Part shown: positions 1-6,869 of the stretch, in pieces
Position numbering within the stretch: position 1 is the first letter of the stretch
Layout of the letters: each line of letters starts with the position of its first letter
Assembly (NCBI GenBank): GCA_964405975.1
Contig: CAYOPW010000064.1
Coordinates: 1 to 12,978, forward strand
Direction of reading: 5' to 3'
DNA length: 12,978 bases
Source: Hyphomicrobium_A sp964405975
Lineage (GTDB): Bacteria; Pseudomonadota; Alphaproteobacteria; Rhizobiales; Hyphomicrobiaceae
Translations under genes and position numbers: made by a program
Notes under the pieces: generated by a model
The model's database searches: none
Told to the model about the DNA's origin: nothing
Seen by the model: only the letters and a program-made list of their open reading frames with translations

Positions 1-15
1 GCTTTACGGGGCGGG

Positions 16-729
16 TTATGTCCGCGCCAGATAGACGGTTTGCGTGAACTCCCGGCTCTGAAGCGGATTGTGAAATGTTACGCGCTCGGCGCGCGCCTCG
101 GCGAAGGCTTCAGCGAGCCGCGCCGTGAACGCATCGTCAGGAAGCTCGTTTGACCACAGTCCAAAGATTCCGCCCGAACGCAGATGCGCGGTAAGCCTAT
201 TCAACCCCTCGGGCTGATAGAAGGCCGCGTTACGTGGATCGAGCAGGAATTCCGGCGAATGGTCTATGTCGACGAGAATGGCATCGAACCGACGATTGGG
301 AACATTCGGATCGAAGCCTTCCTTTGAGGCGGCCAGCGCAAAGAAATCACCCGGCACAAACTGGCAGCGTGGATCTTTGGTCAATTGGGGTCCGAGCGGC
401 AGCAGTCCCGTCTCATGCCAGTCGATGACGGCGTCGAGTGCCTCGACAACGATGAGAGACTCTACCGCCCCGTGCTCGAGCACCGCTTGCGCGGTATAGC
501 CAAGACCAAGGCCGCCGATGACGACGTCAAGGCCCGCTCCGGTGAGTTCTGCCAACCCCAGCCGCGCCAGCGCGATCTCCGATGCAGTAAATAAACTCGA
601 CATCAGAAATTCATCGCCAAGCTTGATTTCAAAAACGTCAACCCCCAAAGACAGTTCCCGTCGACGGCGCAAGCTAAGAGCGCCGATCGGCGTTGGCCGA
701 TAATCGAGTTCTTCAAAATACGCGCTCAT
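16..729 (-). CDS. Spermidine synthase-like SAM-dependent protein
   Basis: 237 aa with a Rossmann-type AdoMet-binding fold. The glycine-rich motif I (IGGLGLGYTA) is at residues 71-80, an acidic residue that should contact the ligand ribose is at E96 (VVEALDAV), and a post-motif 'PGDFF' with D128 follows. The strand IV equivalent ILVDIDHSPEF is at 151-161. This resembles the polyamine aminopropyltransferase/spermidine synthase-like superfamily. The N-terminal beta domain of true SpeE is very short here, and the usual catalytic Asp-x-Thr-Asp-Pro stretch is replaced by Asp-Ile-Asp-His, so polyamine synthesis should not be assumed; an unassigned methyltransferase-like role is as likely. The ATG at 729 is preceded by a weak AGG-type ribosome site. 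The gene is divergent from cti across a 288-bp gap. Family assignment is good; substrate is unknown. Confidence 0.85.
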   Translation of the reverse strand: MSAYFEELDYRPTPIGALSLRRRRELSLGVDVFEIKLGDEFLMSSLFTASEIALARLGLAELTGAGLDVVIGGLGLGYTAQAVLEHGAVESLIVVEALDAVIDWHETGLLPLGPQLTKDPRCQFVPGDFFALAASKEGFDPNVPNRRFDAILVDIDHSPEFLLDPRNAAFYQPEGLNRLTAHLRSGGIFGLWSNELPDDAFTARLAEAFAEARAERVTFHNPLQSREFTQTVYLART

Positions 730-1017
730 GCGACCTGCTATCCTTGCGAAAGGGTGGCATTTGACCGCTGTTTGCTATCGCCTTCGCGCAGCACGGGCTT
801 TCTTGCAACTCTCAACTCGGCTGGCATACGCTATGACGTATGCACGTCAACCGCCGGTCCGTGGTCATGTTCGCTACTTATCCTCGAGTTGGACCGCATA
901 CGGGTCTCAAGTCGCGGCGGCCCAGGCTTGTCGCATCATTGATCAGTTGATTGGTATTGGGCAGGAATCGTTTCCGATGACCTATCGTGCGGACAGTTGT
1001 GGCAGGGGGAGACCGGT
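730..1017. other. Divergent intergenic region between the SpeE-like gene and cti
   Basis: This 288-bp gap should hold promoters for both flanking genes. Reading frames inside it lack protein-like composition and a ribosome site. I could not assign a confident -35/-10 pair. The TTGATCAGTTGATT stretch at about 950-963 superficially suggests an FNR box but is a direct, not inverted, repeat. Confidence 0.4.
1004..1010 (+). promoter_or_regulatory. Shine-Dalgarno that sets the cti start
   Basis: AGGGGGA lies 7 bases before the ATG at 1018. An in-frame TTG at 997 would place the start upstream of this site with no ribosome site of its own, so the ATG at 1018 is preferred. Confidence 0.75.
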
Positions 1018-3429
1018 ATGAGAGTCGAAAAGCTTGCAAGGTTTTGGATGCTCGCTGGAATGGCCGTTGTTGGAGTGGCCTGCCTGGGGCTGATCTTTCT
1101 TCTCTCAGATTTTGCCTCAGGACCATCATCTGCGCCCACGACTGACCGCTCGTTAGAGCGCGCCACGGCCTCCACCTACCTGGCGGAGATACAACCGATT
1201 TTCAATAAGCGCTGCGTTGCTTGTCACGGCTGCTTGGGCTCGCCCTGCAACCTCAAGCTCACCTCCTTCCGGGCAACCGAGCGGGGTGCTATGGGCCGGA
1301 ACCCATATTCAATTCACTTGGAAGACTATCAGCGCACAGGTTTGGACGTGGTCCGAACGACCGACGAGTGGCGCAAGCGCGGCTTCTATCCCGTATTGTC
1401 GCGCGGCGGCTCAAAGCTTGAGAATCGCTATCGCTCACTTCTCTATCAAATGGTGGAAGCTGGCACTCGGTACAACAAGCCCGGCTTCTCTCGCAAGCCC
1501 CTCATGCCGGTCTATACCAACCGCTATAACCACCAGTGTCGGGCCACGCCCGACGGGCTCAAAGCCCACCTGATCGAGAACCCGGCGGCGGGTATGCCCT
1601 TTGGACTGCCAGCGCTCGATGAGAACGAGTTTAAGGCTGTACGCGACTGGGTAGCTGCCGGATCGCCCGGGCCTACCGATGCCGAACTGCACGCTGCCAA
1701 GAAAGTAAACAACGCGGCAGCCGTTCTAGCTTGGGAACGTTTCTTCAATGCGGACGACAAGAAATCTCGGTTGGTCGCGCGCTACATATTCGATCACGTC
1801 TTCCTGGCGACCATCGTGCTTAAGGAAAGCCCTGGTGACTTTTTCCGCTTAGTGCGCTCGAAGACTCCGCCAGAACGGATCGTCAAGAACGCGAACGGCC
1901 GGGACAAAACGGTACGCTTGCCAATAGAGATCATCGATACGCCGCTGCCCTACACGGACCCCCACACGTATGCCGGCGTCGATCGCTTCTATTACCGCCT
2001 GGACAAGATCACCGCGCCGATCGTGCAAAAGAACCATTTCGTTTGGCATCTGGCACTTGCCGACATCGACCATCTAAAGACGCTGTTCCTCACGCCAGAA
2101 TGGGACGACAAGGCCAAACTCGATGCCCCTTGGGGGATTGGCAATCCCTTCGAGGTCTTTCAAGCCATCCCAACCGAGGCGCGCTACCGCTTTCTCTTGG
2201 AGAATTCCGAACTGATCGTTTCCGGCATTACCTATGGCCCGGTGTGTCTGGGGCAGACGGCGACCTACGCAGTGAAGGACCAGTTCTGGGTGTACTTCGT
2301 TGATCCCAAACACGATGTCTCGGTCCTCAATCCGAAACTCGGGCTTGAGACGTGGGACACTTTTATGGACCGATCAATCCTGGGCAATGACACTTATGAG
2401 GCCGCCTATGGTGCAGCACTCGCCAAGCTTAGGCCCAAGGGATACACGATCGATGCCATCTGGAACGGCGACGGAAAGAACCCGAACGCTTGGCTGACGG
2501 TGCTGCGCCACGAGTCCAACGTCTCGGTTATAAAGGGCCGGCAGGGCGGAATTCCGCGCACGCAGTGGCTCATGGACTATAGTGGTTTTGAGCGGCTCTA
2601 CTACGATACCGTTGCCAACTTTAGATATTGGTCCGGCGATATTCCAAAGCTCGAAACCTTGGTTTTCTTCAACTTCCTGCGCCAAGAATTCGAGGACAAC
2701 TTCCTGCTGCTGCTGCCCGAGGGCGTGCGCGCCAAGATTCGTGGCGAGTGGACCCAAGGGATCGGCGAGGTAGGACTAGAAGTGATGCCTTTTGCCGGTG
2801 CGGATCAGCCGACCCAAGTAGAGACCAGTAAGCGCGATCCTTTGTTCAGTCTGATCGATGACATCCAGGTGCAAATGGGCGAAGCGGTTAGCGGCCCGGT
2901 CGACGATCTGAACCCGCGTGTCAAGCCTAACGTCTCCTTGGACGATCCGATCGAAAGCTATGACGACTGGGTTAAGGCGGTCTCGCTGCTGACTGCGACC
3001 CGGAGTTACAAGTTTCCGCGATATCTGCCCAGCGTGATCTTGTTGAAGCTCAACGATGGTGACCAGTCGCGGGTCTATTCGTTGATTGCAAACCGAGTCT
3101 ACGCAACGCAAGACACGCTGTTCTTCCAGAACGGTCTGGAGCTGCCAGATCTCTATACGATGAGCATCTATCCAACGATTATCGGGGGCTTTCCCAACTA
3201 CTTCATGGAAATGGATCTGGCAGACGCAGGCGATTTCCTACGGACCCTGCGCGACGTGCAATCGCTTGCCGATTGGAACAAGCTGCGCGACAGCTACGCT
3301 ATCTTGCGCAACAGTGCGCGCCTTTGGTCGCTCTACGATTGGTTCACCCAGTGGAATTTTGATAATCGCGGCATCGAGGCCGGCTACCTGGACCTGTCCT
3401 ACTACGATCTTTTCGACACAGTGTACTGA
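1018..3429 (+). CDS. cti: Fatty acid cis/trans isomerase (Cti), haem c protein
   Basis: 803 aa, close to the usual length of the family. Cti converts cis-unsaturated acyl chains of membrane phospholipids to trans in the periplasm, which rigidifies the membrane under solvent or heat stress; it is a c-type cytochrome. The sequence shows a short basic N-terminus, one hydrophobic segment at residues 11-30 (signal peptide or anchor), and a CVACH haem-binding motif at 66-70. The motif is followed by a Cys-rich segment (GCLGSPCNLKL) that I recall as typical of Cti. The remainder is a long soluble domain rich in aromatic residues, ending in an aromatic tail (LSYYDLFDTVY). The ATG at 1018 is chosen for its AGGGGGA site; a TTG at 997 would add seven residues. 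It appears monocistronic, with a hairpin immediately after the stop. Cti is best known in Pseudomonas and Vibrio, so its presence in a probable alphaproteobacterium is notable. Confidence 0.95.
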   Translation: MRVEKLARFWMLAGMAVVGVACLGLIFLLSDFASGPSSAPTTDRSLERATASTYLAEIQPIFNKRCVACHGCLGSPCNLKLTSFRATERGAMGRNPYSIHLEDYQRTGLDVVRTTDEWRKRGFYPVLSRGGSKLENRYRSLLYQMVEAGTRYNKPGFSRKPLMPVYTNRYNHQCRATPDGLKAHLIENPAAGMPFGLPALDENEFKAVRDWVAAGSPGPTDAELHAAKKVNNAAAVLAWERFFNADDKKSRLVARYIFDHVFLATIVLKESPGDFFRLVRSKTPPERIVKNANGRDKTVRLPIEIIDTPLPYTDPHTYAGVDRFYYRLDKITAPIVQKNHFVWHLALADIDHLKTLFLTPEWDDKAKLDAPWGIGNPFEVFQAIPTEARYRFLLENSELIVSGITYGPVCLGQTATYAVKDQFWVYFVDPKHDVSVLNPKLGLETWDTFMDRSILGNDTYEAAYGAALAKLRPKGYTIDAIWNGDGKNPNAWLTVLRHESNVSVIKGRQGGIPRTQWLMDYSGFERLYYDTVANFRYWSGDIPKLETLVFFNFLRQEFEDNFLLLLPEGVRAKIRGEWTQGIGEVGLEVMPFAGADQPTQVETSKRDPLFSLIDDIQVQMGEAVSGPVDDLNPRVKPNVSLDDPIESYDDWVKAVSLLTATRSYKFPRYLPSVILLKLNDGDQSRVYSLIANRVYATQDTLFFQNGLELPDLYTMSIYPTIIGGFPNYFMEMDLADAGDFLRTLRDVQSLADWNKLRDSYAILRNSARLWSLYDWFTQWNFDNRGIEAGYLDLSYYDLFDTVY

Positions 3430-3446
3430 GCTGGAACTCTTCCAGC
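3430..3446 (+). terminator. Hairpin directly after cti
   Basis: A perfect 7-bp stem (GCTGGAA / TTCCAGC) with a 3-nt loop begins at the base after the cti stop codon. There is no T tract after it, so it may be a weak terminator or a 3'-end stabilising hairpin rather than a classical intrinsic terminator. Confidence 0.4.
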
Positions 3447-3721
3447 CCTCGGAAACATGTGGGCAACGGCTGGTGCTCTTGTCTCCGCTTGCTCGCAGCA
3501 AGATTCTTCGGGAGCTTGCCACTTCTTGGAACTCCGATTTCGCCGACTTTGCCGATCGGTGGCTTCGCGAACATGTCGCGCTGAAGCGTAAGCCAAATAC
3601 ACAGTCCGTTATACGCGCGTAGCAGGCCGCCGCTTCGAAGGGCACTGGGATTAGAAGCCGACGTTCGGCCGGCCGTTCAATCAGCGCAGCATCAAAGTGA
3701 TGGTTGAGGGGTAATACGCGT

Positions 3722-3851
3722 CCTGCTGCCGTGAAAAAGCCCGGACGGTAACCGGAGGGCCATCCGGGCCAGGTAAGGAGGAGCTGCCCGCGAAGGGAGA
3801 ACGCGGCAGCAGGTCAAAGGCTGAGCGCCAAATATGCTCAATATGTGGCGC
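3722..3851. ncRNA. Candidate structured RNA with competing stems
   Basis: Four stems can be drawn. P1 pairs 3722-3733 with 3802-3813 (12 pairs, one G.U). P2 pairs GCCCGGA (3739-3745) with TCCGGGC (3763-3769). P3 pairs 3783-3792 with 3802-3810 (9 pairs, one bulged C, 9-nt loop). P4 pairs GCGCCA (3825-3830) with TGGCGC (3846-3851). P1 and P3 use the same 3' strand and exclude each other, which is the layout of a switch or attenuator. A Shine-Dalgarno-like AAGGAGGAG lies at 3775-3783, next to P3, with no sensible start codon after it. I cannot match this to a named RNA family, and the strand and transcription are unknown. It could instead be part of a dispersed palindromic repeat cluster. Confidence 0.35.
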
Positions 3852-3860
3852 GTGTCGAGG

Positions 3861-3888
3861 ATGTCCGCTTGGTGCCAAAAGCGTACAC
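3861..3888. repeat. Short dispersed palindromic repeat, copy 1
   Basis: Arms ATGTCCGCTT (3861-3870) and AAGCGTACAC (3879-3888) flank an 8-nt loop; two of ten pairs are mismatched. The geometry equals that of the copy at 12597-12624. On the minus strand it reads in one frame as ...AFGTKRTS..., a string I recall from spurious small ORFs in Bradyrhizobium-type genomes. Confidence 0.6.
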
Positions 3889-4132
3889 TGGCGGGCTAAG
3901 CCGCAGCGAAGGTAAGACGCTCATTGTAGGGCGCGGATGTCGTCGTCGACCAGATCGGCCGCAACAGGGTGTAGGAAATATAGTAGCTACCCTACCGGCC
4001 ACCGCGAACTTGGTGGCGCCACTATGGATAATCCTGTCGAAAGCCGCTAGGGTCGGTCGCTGCGCTCTCGATTTTTGTGCGACTTCGTTTGCACTCGATG
4101 TTGAAGCCGAATCTGAACGTGTTGGGGTAGTG

Positions 4133-4237
4133 ATGGCGGAACACTTTGACAACAACAACGTCGTAATGGTGGCGTCGATAATCGGGGGAATTGTCCTCTT
4201 GTTAGGACTTTGGGGTGTCTTTGCTAAATTTCTATGA
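4133..4237 (+). CDS. Tiny single-helix membrane protein (34 aa)
   Basis: The ATG at 4133 is preceded by GGGG at 4124-4127 (5-base spacing). The product has a polar, Asn-rich N-terminus (MAEHFDNNN) and then one hydrophobic helix from about residue 10 to the C-terminus, ending in VFAKFL. Its stop codon overlaps the next start (ATGA at 4234-4237), so the two small genes are probably translationally coupled, which is the main argument that both are real. In size and build it resembles small accessory subunits of respiratory oxidases such as the 34-aa subunit IIa of Thermus ba3 oxidase, but I see no specific sequence match. It lies about 730 bp upstream of the DUF2189/cox cluster on the same strand. 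Function unknown. Confidence 0.5.
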   Translation: MAEHFDNNNVVMVASIIGGIVLLLGLWGVFAKFL

Positions 4238-4356
4238 TCACGGTTTTAATCACCCTTGGCATTCTCGTGGGTTTCGTCATGGCCGTGATTATACCGTGGG
4301 CTCTTTTGCGGCAGCTGGAGAACAAGGACGAGGGAAAAAAAGATCAGGAAAAATAG
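4234..4356 (+). CDS. Tiny single-helix membrane protein (40 aa), coupled to the preceding ORF
   Basis: Forty codons starting at the ATG that overlaps the upstream stop. Residues 2-24 are a hydrophobic helix (MITVLITLGILVGFVM...) containing a Pro-Trp near its end. The last 14 residues are highly charged (ENKDEGKKDQEK), giving a one-helix protein with a hydrophilic tail. No separate ribosome site is visible, so translation would depend on coupling to the 34-aa ORF. The shape resembles small oxidase-associated proteins (CcoQ/CcoS/CydX-like in size only), with no diagnostic motif. It would be missed by gene callers with a 50-aa cut-off. Confidence 0.5.
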   Translation: MITVLITLGILVGFVMAVIIPWALLRQLENKDEGKKDQEK

Positions 4357-4729
4357 GAATGGTAATGCCCTGTCCACAATCGAGCCCTTTTCCATGTAGG
4401 CCATCGCCACGCTGAGGCGGTCATGGGAACGGCCCGCGCCAGGCTACTTGCCAAGCAACGCATCCTGACGGCGCCCCTCCCCATTTTTTTTGCGGAACAC
4501 GTCCATTGCGTGCATGACTGTTCGCGAGACGCCGGGCCAACGGCCACAAGTCTCATGGCCACGTCCGCTTTGCTTCCAGCTGCGGCCTCATCCCTACAAT
4601 GCCCGCATTCGCAGACGCTACGCGACCTTGAAGCCGCGAAATTCCAGTTTCAATCGACAGTTGACGTTGAGCCGCGGCGCCCGGCTTCGATGCTCCCGCT
4701 GCGTGCGCCATGAACAGACGCCGTCCGAT

Positions 4730-4754
4730 GATATAAGTTGCTGGCTCTTATATC
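4730..4754. promoter_or_regulatory. Perfect 8-bp inverted repeat (GATATAAG/CTTATATC)
   Basis: GATATAAG at 4730-4737 and CTTATATC at 4747-4754 flank a 9-nt spacer. The AT-rich arms sit about 75 bp upstream of the FNR-type box. This could be an operator for a dimeric regulator; as an RNA hairpin it would be weak. No specific regulator is recognised. Confidence 0.45.
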
Positions 4755-4827
4755 TGAATCGATGTGGGCATAGTCGCATTCAGTGGTTCATATGGCCAAT
4801 GCGGACTAATGACAAGTCTCGGTCTGT

Positions 4828-4841
4828 TTGATATAGGTCAA
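4828..4841. promoter_or_regulatory. FNR/FixK-type binding site
   Basis: TTGA-TATAGG-TCAA matches the TTGA-N6-TCAA core of FNR/FixK/Dnr sites (full consensus TTGAT-N4-ATCAA; only the last spacer base deviates). It lies about 120 bp before the DUF2189 start, facing the oxidase cluster, and suggests induction under low oxygen. I could not assign a clear -10 element downstream. Confidence 0.6.
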
Positions 4842-4961
4842 TCCTGATACGCATAATTGTTGTGCTGCCTGTTGCGCCTCACATGACTGTGGGCCAATCG
4901 AAGCGCCCATAGTCACCGTTGAGGTGCGACCGCTCCGACGAGCGATCTGGGAGGCGTGAGC

Positions 4962-5750
4962 ATGGCTATCGCGAAACACGTCGCTGACGCGAACGTCGAT
5001 CGACCAATTTTGGTCCGCACGATCGACGCTGCGGACCTGAAAGACGCTTTGGCCAAGGGCTTCGACGACTTCAAAGCGATGCCGACCTTCGCTTTGTTTC
5101 TCGTCATTATATATCCCATAATCGGTCTCATTTTGTTCAGTGTTGTTTTCGAGTCCGATTTGTTGCCGTTGGCCTTCCCGCTCATCGCCGGATTCACCCT
5201 GATCGGCCCCTTTGCCGCGATCGGCCTGTACCAACTGAGTCGACTTCGCGAGCAGGGTCAAGCTGTCAGTTGGGAGGCCATGAAATTACACCGAACTCCG
5301 TCTTACGGCGCCATCTTGACGCTCGGCATCGTCCTCCTGGCGATTTTCTTCGCCTGGATGGCCACAGCGCAGGCCATCTACCATCTCATCTTCGGCAGCG
5401 AGGGGCCCGCCTCGATTGCGGAGTTCGCCAATCAAGTGTTCACCACATCCAATGGCTGGACACTCATATTCGTGGGCTGCGGCGTCGGCTTTGTGTTCGC
5501 CGCCGTGGTGTTGACCATCAGCGTGATGTCCTTTCCGATGCTTGTCGACAAGAACGTCGACGCTGCAACGGCGGTTCGGACGTCTGTAAGGGCGGTATTT
5601 GCAAACCCGGCGACGATGGCAATGTGGGGCCTTGTCGTCGTGGGCGGTCTGGCAATCGGCTTCCTGCCGTTCTTCGTCGGCCTCGCCATCGTTCTGCCAG
5701 TGCTCGGTCATGCGACATGGCATCTGTACCGTAAGGTCGTGGAGTGCTGA
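4962..5750 (+). CDS. DUF2189 family integral membrane protein
   Basis: 262 aa with five to six predicted membrane helices (about 42-62, 68-92, 116-140, 168-190 and 219-245). The segment SFPMLVDKNVDAATAV (residues 190-205), followed by 'NPATMAMWG' (215-223), and the C-terminal LPVLGHATWHLYR (245-257) are characteristic of DUF2189, a family of unknown function common in alphaproteobacteria. I recall it being found near cytochrome oxidase genes. The ATG at 4962 is preferred over a GTG at 4956 because TGGGAGG at 4948-4954 is 7 bases from the ATG but only 1 from the GTG. It is the first gene after the FNR/FixK box and lies 195 bp upstream of subunit II on the same strand, so co-regulation and a role in oxidase assembly or membrane environment are plausible but unproven. 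Confidence 0.85.
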   Translation: MAIAKHVADANVDRPILVRTIDAADLKDALAKGFDDFKAMPTFALFLVIIYPIIGLILFSVVFESDLLPLAFPLIAGFTLIGPFAAIGLYQLSRLREQGQAVSWEAMKLHRTPSYGAILTLGIVLLAIFFAWMATAQAIYHLIFGSEGPASIAEFANQVFTTSNGWTLIFVGCGVGFVFAAVVLTISVMSFPMLVDKNVDAATAVRTSVRAVFANPATMAMWGLVVVGGLAIGFLPFFVGLAIVLPVLGHATWHLYRKVVEC

Positions 5751-5783
5751 TGGGTGTCTGTTCGTCCAGTGACAATCAAATCA

Positions 5784-5821
5784 TCGCGGCAAGTCATACG
5801 TCGGCAAACGACGTGCCGCGA
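5784..5821. promoter_or_regulatory. Strong bipartite hairpin between the DUF2189 gene and coxB
   Basis: Outer arms TCGCGGCA (5784-5791) and TGCCGCGA (5814-5821) pair perfectly over 8 bp. Inner arms CGTCG (5799-5803) and CGACG (5809-5813) pair over 5 bp around a GCAAA loop, with a 7-nt bulge on the 5' side. There is no T tract after it, so simple termination is less likely than an attenuator, a processing site or a DNA operator (the inner part reads ACGTCG-N5-CGACGT). Confidence 0.5.
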
Positions 5822-5842
5822 ATTGTAGTGTCGAACGACGTG
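5807..5842. repeat. Direct repeat AACGACGTG upstream of coxB
   Basis: Nine identical bases occur at 5807-5815 and 5834-5842, start to start 27 bp. Each copy overlaps a GTCG...CGAC mini-palindrome, as expected for tandem operator half-sites. A second direct repeat, AAGGTTCC, is at 5858-5865 and 5895-5902. Confidence 0.4.
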
Positions 5843-5933
5843 TTTAGTCCCGGGAAGAAGGTTCCACCAAGCTTGGGTTCGTAAGCAAGAAAATAAGGTT
5901 CCTTCGAACTCATACTTGGACCATTCGGGGCGC

Positions 5934-5943
5934 AAGGAGGAGG
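5934..5943 (+). promoter_or_regulatory. Very strong Shine-Dalgarno of coxB
   Basis: AAGGAGGAGG just before the ATG at 5946 fixes the start. An in-frame TTG at 5916 would be translated through this site and is rejected. Confidence 0.85.
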
Positions 5944-5945
5944 AA

Positions 5946-6806
5946 ATGTTGGTAGCAGTCTTACTGCTTCTGGTGGTCGTGGCATCAGTGCTATTTCACC
6001 TGACTAGCCCATGGTGGTTTTCCCCCCTTGCCTCAAATTGGGGTTACGTAGATACGACAATCATCATCACATTCTGGATTACCGGTGTGGTGTACGTCGC
6101 CGTTATATCGTTTGTGGCCTATTGCGTGTTCCGCTTCCATCACCGGAAAGGAATAAAAGCAGCCTACAATCCGGAAAACAAAAAGCTGGAGTGGTGGCTT
6201 ACCATAGCCACTGCTGTGGGCGTGGCGGGCATGCTGGCACCGGGACTGTTCGTTTGGTACGACTTCGTTACGGTCCCGCAAGACGCTGCTAAACTTGAGA
6301 TCGTCGGCAAGCAGTGGTTTTGGAGCTACCGCCTGCCCGGCAAGGACGGCGTGCTGGGCAAATCCGATACGCGGAACGTCAGTTCTGAAAATCCACTCGG
6401 TATCGATCCAAAAGATCCGCTTGGGCAGGACGACGTCGTGATCGAAGCCGATGCATTGCACCTCCCAGTCGGCAAGCCGGTCAAGATGTTGCTCCGTTCC
6501 ACAGACGTGCTGCATGACTTCTATGTCCCCCAGTTCAGGGCCAAGATGGACATTGTGCCTGGCATGGTCACCTATTTCTGGTTTGTTCCAACCCAAACCG
6601 GAGAATACCAGGTCCTTTGCGCTGAATTGTGCGGCATTGGGCACCACACCATGCGTGGCACCGTCATCGTGGAGGAGGAGAGCCCATATCAGGAGTGGCT
6701 GAATAAGCAGAAAACGTTTCAGCAATTATCTGCTCAAGCCGCGAAGGGATACGGCGACAAGTTGGATCTGGCCTCAAGAGAGAAGATGCCGGGGTTCGCC
6801 GAATGA
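5946..6806 (+). CDS. coxB: Cytochrome c oxidase subunit II (CoxB/CtaC; CoxM-like)
   Basis: 286 aa. This subunit accepts electrons from cytochrome c at its binuclear CuA centre on the periplasmic side. There are three hydrophobic segments: residues 2-19 (signal/anchor without lipobox), 37-62 and 84-106, followed by a cupredoxin domain. All CuA ligands are present: H190 (DVLHDF), C225, E227, C229, H233 and M236 in CAELCGIGHHTM. Their spacing (35, 8 and 3 residues) is as I recall for Paracoccus subunit II. The aromatic electron-entry segment GKQWFWSY is at 121-128. No cytochrome c domain is fused at the C-terminus. It opens the coxBA-III-III-IV run, 63 bp before subunit I. The order and the two subunit III genes match the coxMNOP type described for Bradyrhizobium. 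Confidence 0.96.
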   Translation: MLVAVLLLLVVVASVLFHLTSPWWFSPLASNWGYVDTTIIITFWITGVVYVAVISFVAYCVFRFHHRKGIKAAYNPENKKLEWWLTIATAVGVAGMLAPGLFVWYDFVTVPQDAAKLEIVGKQWFWSYRLPGKDGVLGKSDTRNVSSENPLGIDPKDPLGQDDVVIEADALHLPVGKPVKMLLRSTDVLHDFYVPQFRAKMDIVPGMVTYFWFVPTQTGEYQVLCAELCGIGHHTMRGTVIVEEESPYQEWLNKQKTFQQLSAQAAKGYGDKLDLASREKMPGFAE

Positions 6807-6869
6807 TTACCTGAGCCATCCGACCGCAAGCAATGGCTCGTTGCGAAGACAGGCGAGGAGTGTATTTCG

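Larger units (their letters stand above)
3430..4132. other. 703-bp stretch without a convincing gene
   Basis: Contents seen: the cti 3' hairpin (3430-3446), a complex inverted-repeat region (3722-3851), one palindromic repeat copy (3861-3888), a GCCACC/GGTGGC hairpin at 3998-4017 with an 8-nt loop, and a nearby GTAGG/CCTAC pair (3971-3975 with 3991-3995). An open frame from about 3473 to 3622 (GTG start, 49 codons) reads as a charged amphipathic helix but has no ribosome site. A longer frame opening with GTG at 3845 runs through the repeat and is not supported as a protein until it reaches the ATG at 4133. Confidence 0.5.
4357..4961. other. 605-bp non-coding region upstream of the DUF2189 gene
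   Basis: No convincing gene. Open frames at 4423-4713 and 4490-4831 lack ribosome sites and family-like sequence, although the latter is Arg/Cys-rich and could be a decayed remnant. A run of eight T lies near 4482-4490 without a GC-rich stem before it. The part near the DUF2189 gene holds an inverted repeat (4730-4754) and an FNR/FixK-type box (4828-4841), so this is the likely promoter region of the respiratory cluster. Confidence 0.5.

Noticed and set aside
950..963. Possible FNR box TTGATCAGTTGATT upstream of cti
   Set aside because: The second half is TTGAT again (direct repeat), not the inverted ATCAA.
3473..3622. GTG-start 49-codon frame after cti, helical and charged
   Set aside because: No ribosome site and no recognisable family. 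It is an open frame that overlaps cti in another phase and simply runs on past its end.
3845..4132. Long N-terminal extension (GTG start) of the 34-aa membrane ORF
   Set aside because: It begins next to the palindromic repeat, has Arg-rich, non-family-like sequence and no ribosome site; the ATG at 4133 with GGGG upstream fits better.
4481..4490. Run of eight T as an intrinsic terminator for the micro-ORFs
   Set aside because: No stem-loop directly precedes the T run on either strand.
4423..4831. Two overlapping plus-strand frames (96 and 113 codons)
   Set aside because: No Shine-Dalgarno, biased composition, frames overlap each other and the regulatory region.
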